DNA of 64,000 nt from CAVVFX01 sp963747535 (GTDB lineage: Bacteria; Acidobacteriota; Terriglobia; Bryobacterales; Bryobacteraceae), in assembly GCA_963747535.1 (NCBI GenBank), contig CAVVFX010000007.1:248001-312000 (forward strand), written 5' to 3'. Below are positions 17,179 through 26,100 of this stretch, in pieces (the stretch's first letter is position 1; each line of letters starts with the position of its first letter). The position numbers and the translations under genes are program-made. The notes beneath the pieces are model-generated. The model had not been told where the DNA came from. It made no database searches and saw only the letters and a program-made list of their open reading frames with translations.

Positions 17179-18732
17179 TTACGTGAGCGGACCCGGATTA
17201 AACGGCGCCAGCGAATTATGCAGGCCCCAGTGATCCGTCCAGGTCTTCTTGCGTCCACTGGCGACGTCCAGGATGAAGCGGAAAATCTCCCAGCCGACAT
17301 CTTCAATCGTCGCGTGCCCAGTCGCAATACGGCCGGCATCGATATCGATCAGATCATACCAACGCTCCGCGAGCGCCGTGCGCGAGGACACCTTGACTAC
17401 CGGCGCGAGAGCCAGGCCGTAAGGCGAGCCTTCTCCCGTAGTGAAGACGTGCAGATTCATGGAAGCCAATTGCTGGGTGCCGCAGACAAAATCGTTAGCC
17501 GGAGTGGCCGCGAATACCAGGCCTTTGGTCCGCACCTTCTCGCCATGAGATGCCACCGCCATGATTGCAGAACTACCCGACTTGGCCACTGACCCGAGAG
17601 CTTTCTCGACGATATTGGAGAGACCTCCTCGCTTGTTCCCGGGCGTGGGATTGGCACTGCGGTCGGCCGACCCGCGGCGCAGGTATTCGTCATACCAGGC
17701 CATCTCACGGACGAGAGCGCGTCCGACGTCTTCGTTGATAGCGCGCGGCGTGAGCAGATGGACGGCGTCCTGCACCTCGGTCACCTCGGAGAACAACACG
17801 GTGGCGCCGGCCCGAACGAGGAGATCCGCCGCAAAGCCGACGGATGGGTTGCAAGTCACTCCGGAGAACGCATCGCTCCCTCCGCATTGCAGACCGACGA
17901 CCAGGTCGGACGCGGGACAGGTTTCCCGGCGGCGGCGATCGAGCTCAGCAAGCCGGCGTTCGGCCGCATTCATAATAGCCGTGACAATGCTGCCGAAACC
18001 ACGAAGCTGGTCGTCCTGCATGCGGATGACGTAAGGCTCGCTGTCGAGAATCGGCAGGGTGCTGGGAAACGGTTGCAGCTGTCGTTCAGGCAAGAGGCGC
18101 GCCGGTTGCAGCTTTTCGCAACCGAGACTGACGATCAGCGGCGAGCCTCCGATATTAGCGTGCTGGCTGATGTGGCGCAGGGTCTGGATCGGTATAGCGG
18201 CTCCAGGCGCGTCAACGGCCATGCCGCAGCCGTAAGTGTGGTTAATGGCGATCACTCCGTCAACATTGGGGAAGCGTGGCAGGATCTCCTCGCGAATGCG
18301 GCGCACTGCGTAGTCCACGGTAGGCGCGGCACATTGCACAGTGGTGGTGATGCCCAGCAGGTTCTTGGTCCCGACTGAGCCGTCGGCATTGATGTAACCG
18401 TCAAGCGTGTAGCCCTCGAGAGGTGGAAGTGGCGCGGGAACTGCGGTCGAGAGCGAGAGAGCATCGAGCGGCGGCGCGGTGGGCAGATCCAACATGTCTT
18501 CGCGAACCCACGAGCCTGCGAGGGTATCCTGGCGTGCATGTCCGATGACCTGGCCGTAGCGGATCACCGGCTCTCCACGCATGATCGCGTCGAGCGTAAT
18601 TTTGTGCGCCTGCGGAATAGCCTCCTGCGCAGTGAGGCCGCTGGGGAACGAAGCCCCGCGAGGCACGCCGTCGGGATTCACGATAATGGCGACATTGTCG
18701 CGAGGATGAACTTGCACGTAAAGAGGGGACAC
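17179..18732 (-). CDS. uxaA: UxaA-family altronate/galactarate dehydratase-type hydrolase
   Basis: The 517-residue protein is a full-length UxaA/GarD family member with the small N-terminal SAF-like domain (VHPRDNVAIIV, GEPVIRYGQVIGHA) joined to the catalytic part. Family motifs include GTKNLLGITTTVQCAAP, INHTYGCGM, GLQCGGSDAFSG, TEVQDAVHLLTPRAIN and GQ-rich iron-ligand region near the C-terminus (CGTQQLASMNLHVFTTGEGS). Such enzymes dehydrate sugar acids such as D-altronate with an Fe(II) centre. The exact substrate cannot be told from sequence. The start is a GTG at 18732. It is divergent from the DedA-like gene. No uronate isomerase or kinase gene is nearby. Confidence 0.88.
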   Translation of the reverse strand: MSPLYVQVHPRDNVAIIVNPDGVPRGASFPSGLTAQEAIPQAHKITLDAIMRGEPVIRYGQVIGHARQDTLAGSWVREDMLDLPTAPPLDALSLSTAVPAPLPPLEGYTLDGYINADGSVGTKNLLGITTTVQCAAPTVDYAVRRIREEILPRFPNVDGVIAINHTYGCGMAVDAPGAAIPIQTLRHISQHANIGGSPLIVSLGCEKLQPARLLPERQLQPFPSTLPILDSEPYVIRMQDDQLRGFGSIVTAIMNAAERRLAELDRRRRETCPASDLVVGLQCGGSDAFSGVTCNPSVGFAADLLVRAGATVLFSEVTEVQDAVHLLTPRAINEDVGRALVREMAWYDEYLRRGSADRSANPTPGNKRGGLSNIVEKALGSVAKSGSSAIMAVASHGEKVRTKGLVFAATPANDFVCGTQQLASMNLHVFTTGEGSPYGLALAPVVKVSSRTALAERWYDLIDIDAGRIATGHATIEDVGWEIFRFILDVASGRKKTWTDHWGLHNSLAPFNPGPLT

Positions 18733-18802
18733 GCGTAGGGGATTGTAGCAGAATGGACAAGCGCACAGCAGTCGCGTTCCCGCGTCGCGCTAAACTGGGC
18801 AA

Positions 18803-19432
18803 TTGTTCCATCACATTGTCGACACCCTGGTGGCCTGGGGCCCGCTAGGGATCCTGGTCCTGGCGATTCTTGATTCCGCGGTCCCGGTAGCCGGCGTCTT
18901 TGACGTTCTGATTGCCGTGTTCGCTGCGCAACGGCCCGCGATCGGCTGGTGGTGCGCCGTCTGTGCGGTAATCGGATCCACGGCGGGAAACTACGCTCTA
19001 TTCCACGCCGCGCGACGGGGCGGACGACGGTACCTCAATGAGTCGGCCGGGTCAGCCCGCGGGAAGAAGTTCCGGCTGTGGTTCGAGCGCTACGGTTTGA
19101 TCACGGTATTCATTCCGGCCTTGCTGCCGATCCCGATGCCGCTGAAGCTGTTTGTAGTTTCGGCCGGCGCTTTGGGGACCAGCACTACTGCGTTCATGAT
19201 TGTCGTGGTCGTCGCGCGAACCTTGCGCTACTTTGGGATGGCGTGGCTGGGCGTCAACCTGGGCAAGGATGCGGGCGCGTTTCTGGTGGCGCATGCGTGG
19301 CATTTCGGCATCGCCGCGGTGCTGCTTTTCGTGGTGCTCTACGGTGCAGTCCGGTTGAGCGACAAGCGTCGCACCCGAGCCCAAGTACAATTGAACTCTG
19401 ATGGCGAAAAAGGTCGCAGTGGTCGAGGATGA
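18803..19432 (+). CDS. DedA/VTT-domain membrane protein (YqaA-like)
   Basis: The 209-residue protein has several hydrophobic segments and the VTT/SNARE-associated layout: an N-terminal GPLGILVLAILDSAVPVAG re-entrant-like loop, GSTAGNYALFHAARRGGRR, then FERYGLITVFIPALLPIPMPLK and a last helix. DedA proteins move lipids or affect membrane homeostasis. The TTG at 18803 is the first in-frame start. The gene overlaps the downstream response regulator by 32 bases, so the two are probably co-transcribed. Confidence 0.8.
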   Translation: MFHHIVDTLVAWGPLGILVLAILDSAVPVAGVFDVLIAVFAAQRPAIGWWCAVCAVIGSTAGNYALFHAARRGGRRYLNESAGSARGKKFRLWFERYGLITVFIPALLPIPMPLKLFVVSAGALGTSTTAFMIVVVVARTLRYFGMAWLGVNLGKDAGAFLVAHAWHFGIAAVLLFVVLYGAVRLSDKRRTRAQVQLNSDGEKGRSGRG

Positions 19433-20090
19433 AGTCGAACTCGCAGCGCTCGTGGAGTATAACCTGGAGCGAAACGGGTTCGCGGTACGCGTGCTGCGCG
19501 GCGCCAAGGACACGATGCGACAACTGGAGGATTTCGGGCCGGACCTGATCCTGCTGGACGTGATGCTGCCGGAGACCGATGGCTTCGACCTGTGCCGGCA
19601 GATCCGCAAACATACTACGCTGGCCCGTACGCCGATTCTATTCCTCACTGCGCGGGCGGAGGAAGTGGACCGCGTGCTCGGTCTGGAACTCGGCGGCGAC
19701 GACTATGTGACCAAGCCCTTCAGCATCCGCGAACTGATCGCGCGGGTGAAGGCGCACCTGCGGCGCGGAGAATCGCCGGTGGAAGAACCGAAGGCCAGTT
19801 CAGGTCCGTTTGAGCTGGATCGCGGAGCGCACCGCGTTTTCCTGAATTCCAAAGAACTGGAGCTGACCTCGACCGAATTCAAACTGTTGGAGTTTTTTCT
19901 GTCGCATCCAGGCAAAGCGTACAGCCGGGATGCGCTGTTGAACGAGGTCTGGGGCGAGCAGCACTTTGTGACTCCGCGGACGGTGGATGTACATATCCGG
20001 CGATTGCGGGAGCAGATCGAAGAGAAGGCGGATGAACCCAAGTATCTGGTCACGGTGCGGGGGTTTGGGTACCGGTTCGAGAATGGGTGA
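19401..20090 (+). CDS. OmpR/PhoB-family response regulator
   Basis: The 229-residue protein has a receiver domain (acidic pocket EDE, phospho-acceptor Asp in LILLDVMLPETDG, Thr in FLTARAEE, Lys in DDYVTKPFS) and a winged-helix DNA-binding domain (LTSTEFKLLEFFLSHPGKAYSR, TVDVHIRRLREQIEE, TVRGFGYRF). It is close in layout to PhoB. No histidine kinase gene is adjacent, so its partner is elsewhere. It begins inside the end of the DedA-like gene, which suggests a link with membrane homeostasis, though this rests only on position. Confidence 0.92.
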   Translation: MAKKVAVVEDEVELAALVEYNLERNGFAVRVLRGAKDTMRQLEDFGPDLILLDVMLPETDGFDLCRQIRKHTTLARTPILFLTARAEEVDRVLGLELGGDDYVTKPFSIRELIARVKAHLRRGESPVEEPKASSGPFELDRGAHRVFLNSKELELTSTEFKLLEFFLSHPGKAYSRDALLNEVWGEQHFVTPRTVDVHIRRLREQIEEKADEPKYLVTVRGFGYRFENG

Positions 20091-20096
20091 TGGGTA

Positions 20097-20372
20097 TCAC
20101 TGTGACTTCCTCACGATCTCTACCGAATACGGCCCGCCGAAGAGACCAAACCATTTAACATTTGTCAGGTATTCGGTGACGCGCGGGATGACCCGCTGCA
20201 CCTCTTCTTCGTCAAGCTCATGAACTCTCGATTTGTCGCCTCTGCTGCCGGGCAGAAAGAGCGTCCAGGTATCGCCCGCTAATTGAGTGTAAAACCAGTA
20301 TGTGTCGACTCCATCGCGATACTCAACTACCTCGTTCCTGGCGAGCAGTCGAGCGCGATATCCTTTAGCCAA
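20097..20372 (-). CDS. Small hypothetical protein (91 aa)
   Basis: A 91-residue protein without signal peptide or membrane segment; composition is mixed alpha/beta (YWFYTQLAGDTWTLFLPG, DEEEVQRVIPRVTEYL). It fits tightly between the response regulator (6 bases) and the nucleoside hydrolase. I do not recognise the family. The ordinary composition and close packing argue that it is real. Confidence 0.6.
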   Translation of the reverse strand: MAKGYRARLLARNEVVEYRDGVDTYWFYTQLAGDTWTLFLPGSRGDKSRVHELDEEEVQRVIPRVTEYLTNVKWFGLFGGPYSVEIVRKSQ

Positions 20373-20408
20373 ATTGGTCCTCTAAACAACCATAATACCC
20401 ATGACCGG

Positions 20409-21377
20409 TCAGCGGGCCGAAAAGGCTCGCAGGAACAGTTTCTCGAAGCGATCCCGGCTGGCATCAAGCGCGACATTCGCATTCGGCTTTCCCGACTCCA
20501 TAACGCTTCGGCCGGTCTCGTTTCCCGACAAACGCATGCTTACGTGCGCCGGTGTCCAGGTCGCAATGCCGGGGTCAAGCAGGGCCGCTGCCGCCAGCGG
20601 ATCCCACGCATAGAAGATTCCCTGGTCGATCATCTCGCGTTCCCCATTGAGCACTTTGCTGACGATCGCTGCAAGAGGGCCGTGGGACTCGCGTTGGAAG
20701 CGGGTCAGGAAGACCGCGTTCAGTTTCACACGGCTGGTCGCGTCGAGCGGCACCACGCGAATCAGCACCCCGGAGCGAAAGACACGCGCGGCGGCTTCCG
20801 GGTCGACAAAGAAGTTCCATTCGGCGGCAGTGTTGGTGGTCTTGAAGGCACCTCCGTCTCCCAGGTTGCCGCGAACGCGGAAGGCTCCGCCCATCATGAC
20901 GATTTCTTCGACGGCTTTGGGACTGGCTGCCGCGAGCGCGAGGGCCACGTTGGTGAGCGGTCCGAGGGCGAGGATGCGGACGGGATGCGCGGCATCTTTC
21001 AGCCGGCGGGCAAGCCAGGCTTCAGCGCGCTCCTGGTTCGCGGGCGCAGGCGGCGAAGAGTCGGTGATGGGCCGATCCGAGCCCTCTCGCCATTCACGGG
21101 GAAAATCGGCGGTGCGTTGCAGGGGAGACTCGCGGCCTTCGAGCACCAGCACGGAATTGCGTCCCGAAGCTTGCACCAGGCGGCGTGCATTGGCTGCGCC
21201 GGCGGGAACATGCGCCAATCCGTTGACTACCGTGATGGCTTCCACGGGGATCTCGGGGTGCGAGAGCAGCAGCGCGATCGCCATCACGTCGTCCGAGCCC
21301 ATGTCCGTGTCGATAATGACCGGCGTGGCAGCGCCGGCGGACATGGCGAGTCCTGTCAACAATAGAATTAGTCGCAC
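20409..21377 (-). CDS. Inosine/uridine-preferring nucleoside hydrolase, exported
   Basis: The 322-residue protein begins with a short signal peptide (MRLILLLTGLAMSAGAA) and then the calcium-binding motif DTDMGSDDVMAIALLLSHP of the IUNH family. Later motifs are LALGPLTNVALAL, MMGGAF, EWNFFVDPEAA and the C-terminal WDPLAAAALLDP. Such enzymes split ribonucleosides into base and ribose. The signal peptide places it in the periplasm, suggesting nucleoside scavenging. It forms a minus-strand pair with the 91-residue gene (36-base spacing). Confidence 0.9.
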   Translation of the reverse strand: MRLILLLTGLAMSAGAATPVIIDTDMGSDDVMAIALLLSHPEIPVEAITVVNGLAHVPAGAANARRLVQASGRNSVLVLEGRESPLQRTADFPREWREGSDRPITDSSPPAPANQERAEAWLARRLKDAAHPVRILALGPLTNVALALAAASPKAVEEIVMMGGAFRVRGNLGDGGAFKTTNTAAEWNFFVDPEAAARVFRSGVLIRVVPLDATSRVKLNAVFLTRFQRESHGPLAAIVSKVLNGEREMIDQGIFYAWDPLAAAALLDPGIATWTPAHVSMRLSGNETGRSVMESGKPNANVALDASRDRFEKLFLRAFSAR

Positions 21378-21428
21378 GCACCATTGTCCATCGATCGGGT
21401 AAGCGAGAATGGTGATCGGAGGCTGCAG

Positions 21429-21998
21429 GTGGCTTCATACGTCAATACATTCTTCGAGGTGCGCTTGGAACAACTCCTCAATCTGGCGACCTTAGTCGAG
21501 CAGATCTTTTCCGCCGCGGGACTGGAGTACCGGGTGGTTGGCGGCCTGGCAACGTACTTATACGTGGAGGAAGCCGCACCGGACGCAGGGCGATTGACGA
21601 GAGACATCGATATCGTCGTTCGCCGCGAAGACTTGGAGAAGATAGCCGCGGCCGCCGAAGCGTTTGGGTTTCGCTACCGGCACGTAGCAGGTGTAGACAT
21701 GCTGGTTCGCGCATCGGAACCCACGGTACGAAGAGCCGTTCATCTGGTATTCGCCGGTGAGAAGGTGCACGCCGAATATACCGAGCCGGTGCCCGAGCTG
21801 GGAGAAGGCCGGCGCGTTCGTGGCGTTCGCTTGATTGAGCTGGAGAATCTGGTTCGCATGAAACTGACCAGCTTTCGCCTGAAGGACGGCGCCCACATTA
21901 TCGACCTGGATGAAGCCGGACTGATCACACCGGAGATTGAAGCCGGACTGTCACCGGTACTTCGCCAGCGCCTGGCGGAAGCGCGCACCCGAGGTTAA
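21429..21998 (+). CDS. Nucleotidyltransferase-fold protein, AbiEii/DUF6036-like
   Basis: The protein has a minimal nucleotidyltransferase signature: YRVVGGLATYLYVE followed by RLTRDIDIVVRREDLE (the DxD pair), then an RLIELENLVRMKL motif. These resemble AbiEii/AbiGii toxin-like and DUF6036 proteins. The start is chosen at GTG 21429 because GGAGG lies six bases before it; an upstream TTG at 21384 would add 15 residues. No antitoxin-like gene is adjacent. Its last four bases overlap the end of the convergent MFS gene. Function is open. Confidence 0.75.
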   Translation: MASYVNTFFEVRLEQLLNLATLVEQIFSAAGLEYRVVGGLATYLYVEEAAPDAGRLTRDIDIVVRREDLEKIAAAAEAFGFRYRHVAGVDMLVRASEPTVRRAVHLVFAGEKVHAEYTEPVPELGEGRRVRGVRLIELENLVRMKLTSFRLKDGAHIIDLDEAGLITPEIEAGLSPVLRQRLAEARTRG

Positions 21999-23236
21999 GC
22001 AGCCTTGGCAAATTCGCGTGCCCTGGATTCGGTTGCCCGAGCGAGTTTCGCGTAGCCCAGCACAGCCAGCGCCGCAAGCAACGCAGCACTCGAATAAAAG
22101 AGGCCACGCAGTCCGATCGCAGCAGCCAGGGTTGCGGAGCCCGCCAGACCAAGAATCTGCGCGGTCGAGATCAGCGACGTGACCGCGCTACTGACTCGTC
22201 CAGCGACCGAAAGGGCCGTCTCGGATTGGATCAGGGTCTGTGCGGGAACCACCAGTAACCCGACCCCGGCGCCCATCAGGAAGGCTCCCATCGCTGTCAG
22301 GATGGCGAAGCCGGACGCGCCCATGAGCACGATAGCGCCGGCCACGACCGCGAGACTGAAAACCACGACGTGGCGTGGAGAGCGCGATTTGACAAAACGG
22401 CGGACCGCTTGCGTGCCTGCGATTAAGCCCAGGCCGATAGCGGCACTGATTAAGGCAAAAGTCTGCACGCCGGCGTGGAGGATATCGCGCACAAAGACCG
22501 CGATCAGCGGGCTGAAACAGCTGATGGCGAAAGTTGCGGCCGCCATGGCGGTGGTCACGAATTTAATGTCTGGACGCGAAAGAATAAAGCGGATGCCAGC
22601 GGACAGATCGCCCAACTGTGAGCGCTTAGCGGAAGGCAGCAAACGTAGCCGCTGGATCGCGACGCCGGAGAGCAGGAACGCCGAACAGACAAAGCTGGCC
22701 GAATCAAGATAAAAGCAGGCGCCGGCGCCAAACCTTCCGATCAGGGCACCGGCTACCGCAGGACTCGCGAGCCGCATGGCCAATATCGTCTGCTGCATCA
22801 GAGTATTGACGGCCAGCAAGCCTGCGCGCGGAACCAGGGTTCTTAGAGTCACGGATTGCGCGGGAATGAAGAAGGTCGAGACGGTGCTGAGGGCGAAGAG
22901 AATAGCGTAGATCTCGCTGAGTTGCCTGGTAAACGGCAACAGCAGCACCAGTGCGGCGCGCGTCAGGTCGCTCGAGATCATGGTGTACTTCGGGTTCCAA
23001 CGATCGACAAAGACTCCGGATAGCGGAGAGAAGGCAGCGAGTGGAAGCATGTAGGAGATACTCACGCCGGTGATTCCTGCTGGAGTGGCATGCATGCGAA
23101 ACGACGCCATACTGATGATCGCGAAGATCGCCAGGAAATCGCCGGCGACGCTCACCATTTGTCCGATCCAGAGGCGACGGACGCCCGCAATGGCGAGCGC
23201 CTGCCGGAATGTCAGTAGTTCTGGTGTGGGTGTCAT
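21995..23236 (-). CDS. MFS transporter (EntS/macrolide-efflux type)
   Basis: The 413-residue protein has about twelve membrane segments and the MFS_3-type start RRLWIGQMVSVAGDFLAIFA. The loop between segments 2 and 3 reads GVFVDRWNPKYTMISSDL, as in EntS and Mef-like exporters. Such carriers expel siderophores or drugs. No substrate gene is next to it, so the role stays general. It converges with the nucleotidyltransferase gene. Confidence 0.85.
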   Translation of the reverse strand: MTPTPELLTFRQALAIAGVRRLWIGQMVSVAGDFLAIFAIISMASFRMHATPAGITGVSISYMLPLAAFSPLSGVFVDRWNPKYTMISSDLTRAALVLLLPFTRQLSEIYAILFALSTVSTFFIPAQSVTLRTLVPRAGLLAVNTLMQQTILAMRLASPAVAGALIGRFGAGACFYLDSASFVCSAFLLSGVAIQRLRLLPSAKRSQLGDLSAGIRFILSRPDIKFVTTAMAAATFAISCFSPLIAVFVRDILHAGVQTFALISAAIGLGLIAGTQAVRRFVKSRSPRHVVVFSLAVVAGAIVLMGASGFAILTAMGAFLMGAGVGLLVVPAQTLIQSETALSVAGRVSSAVTSLISTAQILGLAGSATLAAAIGLRGLFYSSAALLAALAVLGYAKLARATESRAREFAKAA

Positions 23237-23520
23237 GAGTGTTTACGAGGGCGGACGCGATGCTGATGGCGAGCTTGCATTCCCCGCGCAAGCCAGTGTA
23301 GAATTCCCGGGATTCGGCGGGAGATTCGTCGGGAGCGGGGCCGCGTTTGGGTGGGTGCGGTTCGAATTTCTGTGAGCACTATACTTCCTTCCTGATTCAG
23401 GTTTAGCAGTCGTGCGGCGGCTCAAATAAGCGTACCTGCTAGAAGTTATTGATTCCACTGATACAAAAAGGCGAAAACGATGGTGACCAAAGGGAACGGC
23501 ATCATGATAGGTTGTGTCGT

Positions 23521-26100
23521 ATGAGATGTGCGCAGTTCACCTTCGCCTTCGTCTTACCCGTCGTACTTTCAGGCCAGGCGCGCATCGACTTGCATGGCGG
23601 GTGGTCCATCCAGTCCTCCGCCAAAGTGACGGAGACGGGTGACGAAATCTCCCGCGGGGATTATCGGCCGCGCGACTGGTATCCGGCTGCCGTTCCCTCA
23701 ACGGTGTTGGCGACATTAGTGAAGAACAAGGTCTATCCTGACCCGTATTTCGCGATGAATCTGCGTTCGATTCCGGGGACGCAATATGGCATCGGTATGA
23801 ATTTCGCGAACATGGCGATGCCGGAGGACAGTCCGTTTCGTCCGGCGTGGTGGTATCGCACGGAATTTCAAATACCAGCTTCAGCTACAGGTAAAACTCT
23901 CTGGCTGAATTTCGACGCGATCAACTATCGGGCGAATATCTGGCTCAATGGGCGCCGTCTGGCAAGTTCGGAGGAAGCCGCCGGCATGTACCGGATGTTC
24001 GAATTCAATGTCACGGGGATGGCGAACCCAGGCGCGAACAACACGCTGGCAGTGGAGATCTTTCCGCCAACGCCGAACGATCTGGGACTCACCTTCGTGG
24101 ACTGGAATCCTATGACGGCCGACAAAGATATGGGACTCGTGCGCGATGTCTATCTTCTGACCAGCGGCCCGGTTGCGACCCGCAATCCGTTCGTCTCGAC
24201 GCATCTCGATGGCGCCACGGCTCATCTCACCGTGCACGCCAGATTGATCAACTCGACCGTCAACGCGTTGGATGGGTCGCTGAAAGTACTGATCGGCAAG
24301 ATCGCGTTATCGAAGAGGATTCACCTGGCGGCGCGGGAATCCGTGGAGGCCGAACTGCCCTTCAACATCGAACACCCGGACCTGTGGTGGCCGTATCAGC
24401 TGGGATCGCAGAATTTGCAGCGCCTCCAAATCTGGGTCGAGGCCGGCGGCCTGGTTTCGGACCGGCAGGATGTGTCATTCGGCATTCGGGAAGTAACCTC
24501 CGAAATCGACGCGCAGCAGCATCGTCTCTTCAAAATCAATGGCAGGAAGATTCTGATTCGCGGCGGCGGATGGACCCAGGATTTGATGTTGCAGGTCGAT
24601 GACGAGCGCGAAGATCAGGAGCTTCGCTACGCGCAGGAAATGAATCTGAACACCATTCGCCTCGAGGGCAAATTGATGAACGATCATTTCTACCAGGCGT
24701 GCGACCGCAAGGGGATGCTAGTGATCGCGGGCTGGTGCTGCTGCTCCTATTGGGAGCGGTGGAAGAATTGGAAGCCGGAGGATTACACGGCCGCCGGCGA
24801 GGCCTTGCGCGACCAGATCCGCCGTTTACAAAGCCATCCCAGCGTTGTCGCGTTTCTATATGGCAGTGACAATCCACCGAATCAGGAAGCCGAACAGGTT
24901 TACCTCAAAGTGCTGAAAGACGAGCACTGGCCCAACCCATATGTCTCATCAGCCGCGGAGGCGAACACGCCCGGCGCCGGTCCGACGGGAGTTAAAATGA
25001 CTGGTCCTTATGAATATGTCGCGCCCAATTACTGGCTGCAGGATCACGAGCGCGGCGGGGCCTTCGGATTCAACACCGAGACCAGTCCGGGTCCGGCAAT
25101 TCCTGTCATCGAGAGCATCAGGGAAATGCTGCCCCAAGAGCACTGGTGGCCGATCGACGCGTTCTGGAACTTTCACGCGGGCGGAGGAAGCTACCGCAAT
25201 GTGAACGTCTTCAACGCCGCCATGGAAGGCCGCTATGGGAAAGCCAAGGGATTGGAGGACTATGTGCGCAAGAGCCAGGTGATGGCTTACGAAGGCGAGC
25301 GCGCCATGTTTGAGGCGTACGGCAAAAACAAGTACACGGCGACCGGCGTGGTGCAGTGGATGCTCAATAACGCGTGGCCTTCGATCATCTGGCATCTGTA
25401 CGACTATTATTTGCGTCCTGGTGGAGGTTATTTCGGGACCAGGAAAGCCAACGAGCCGCTGCATGTTCAGTATTCATACGACGATCAGTCCATCGTAGTG
25501 GTGAATTCCTACTATCATCCATTTGCCTCGTGCAAGGTAACGGCCAAGATCTATGACCTCGATCTGCGGGAGAGGTTTTCCAAAGTACTGGCGATTGACG
25601 TGCCGGCCGATAGTTCGATACCGGTACTGAAGCTCCCGCAGATTGAGGGTCTCTCGCGCACCTACTTTGTCAAGCTGACGCTGCGAGACAGTTTAGCTAA
25701 GCTGGTAAGTTCGAATTTCTATTGGCTTTCTACCCAGCCGGATGTTTCGAACTGGTCCAAAGGGAATGGGCGCTACACGCCGATCCAGACTTACGCCGAT
25801 CTCAAGGACCTGGAGAGTCTACCCGTGGCGAAAGTGACGGTCTCCTCGCGTACCGAACCACGCGGGAACGACGAGGCTGTGCGGGTGACGGTTCGCAATC
25901 CGTCGCCGCATCTCGCTTTCTTCGTGCATCTGACGGTGCGCAAGGGAAAAGATGGAGACGACATCAGCCCGATTTATTGGGATGACAATTATTTCGAGCT
26001 GATGCCGGGAGAGCAGCGGGAGATCACTGGCGCTTATCCTGGGAAACTGATGGGGAGTGCGAGGGCCGTGGTCGATGTCGATGGGTGGAATATCAGATGA
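23521..26100 (+). CDS. Glycoside hydrolase family 2, exo-beta-D-glucosaminidase/beta-mannosidase-like, exported
   Basis: The start ATG at 23521 gives 859 residues with a signal peptide (MRCAQFTFAFVLPVVLSGQA). GH2 domains follow: sugar-binding sandwich (DWYPAAVPSTVL, YRTEFQIPASATGKTLWLNF, NYRANIWLNGR), Ig-like domains and the TIM barrel beginning near LFKINGRKILIRGGGW. The acid/base region is YGSDNPPNQEAEQVY and the likely nucleophile is the Glu in FGFNTETSPG. The layout matches exo-beta-glucosaminidases and plant-type endo-beta-mannosidases. It would act on exported or environmental glycans. Its TGA overlaps the ATG of the following dehydrogenase. Confidence 0.9.
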   Translation: MRCAQFTFAFVLPVVLSGQARIDLHGGWSIQSSAKVTETGDEISRGDYRPRDWYPAAVPSTVLATLVKNKVYPDPYFAMNLRSIPGTQYGIGMNFANMAMPEDSPFRPAWWYRTEFQIPASATGKTLWLNFDAINYRANIWLNGRRLASSEEAAGMYRMFEFNVTGMANPGANNTLAVEIFPPTPNDLGLTFVDWNPMTADKDMGLVRDVYLLTSGPVATRNPFVSTHLDGATAHLTVHARLINSTVNALDGSLKVLIGKIALSKRIHLAARESVEAELPFNIEHPDLWWPYQLGSQNLQRLQIWVEAGGLVSDRQDVSFGIREVTSEIDAQQHRLFKINGRKILIRGGGWTQDLMLQVDDEREDQELRYAQEMNLNTIRLEGKLMNDHFYQACDRKGMLVIAGWCCCSYWERWKNWKPEDYTAAGEALRDQIRRLQSHPSVVAFLYGSDNPPNQEAEQVYLKVLKDEHWPNPYVSSAAEANTPGAGPTGVKMTGPYEYVAPNYWLQDHERGGAFGFNTETSPGPAIPVIESIREMLPQEHWWPIDAFWNFHAGGGSYRNVNVFNAAMEGRYGKAKGLEDYVRKSQVMAYEGERAMFEAYGKNKYTATGVVQWMLNNAWPSIIWHLYDYYLRPGGGYFGTRKANEPLHVQYSYDDQSIVVVNSYYHPFASCKVTAKIYDLDLRERFSKVLAIDVPADSSIPVLKLPQIEGLSRTYFVKLTLRDSLAKLVSSNFYWLSTQPDVSNWSKGNGRYTPIQTYADLKDLESLPVAKVTVSSRTEPRGNDEAVRVTVRNPSPHLAFFVHLTVRKGKDGDDISPIYWDDNYFELMPGEQREITGAYPGKLMGSARAVVDVDGWNIR

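Noticed and set aside
20409..21377. DTDMGSDD instead of DTDPG in the nucleoside hydrolase as a defect
   Set aside because: The Pro position varies in the family and all Asp ligands are present.
21429..21998. Complete AbiE-type toxin-antitoxin system
   Set aside because: Only the nucleotidyltransferase-like part is present; no antitoxin gene is adjacent.
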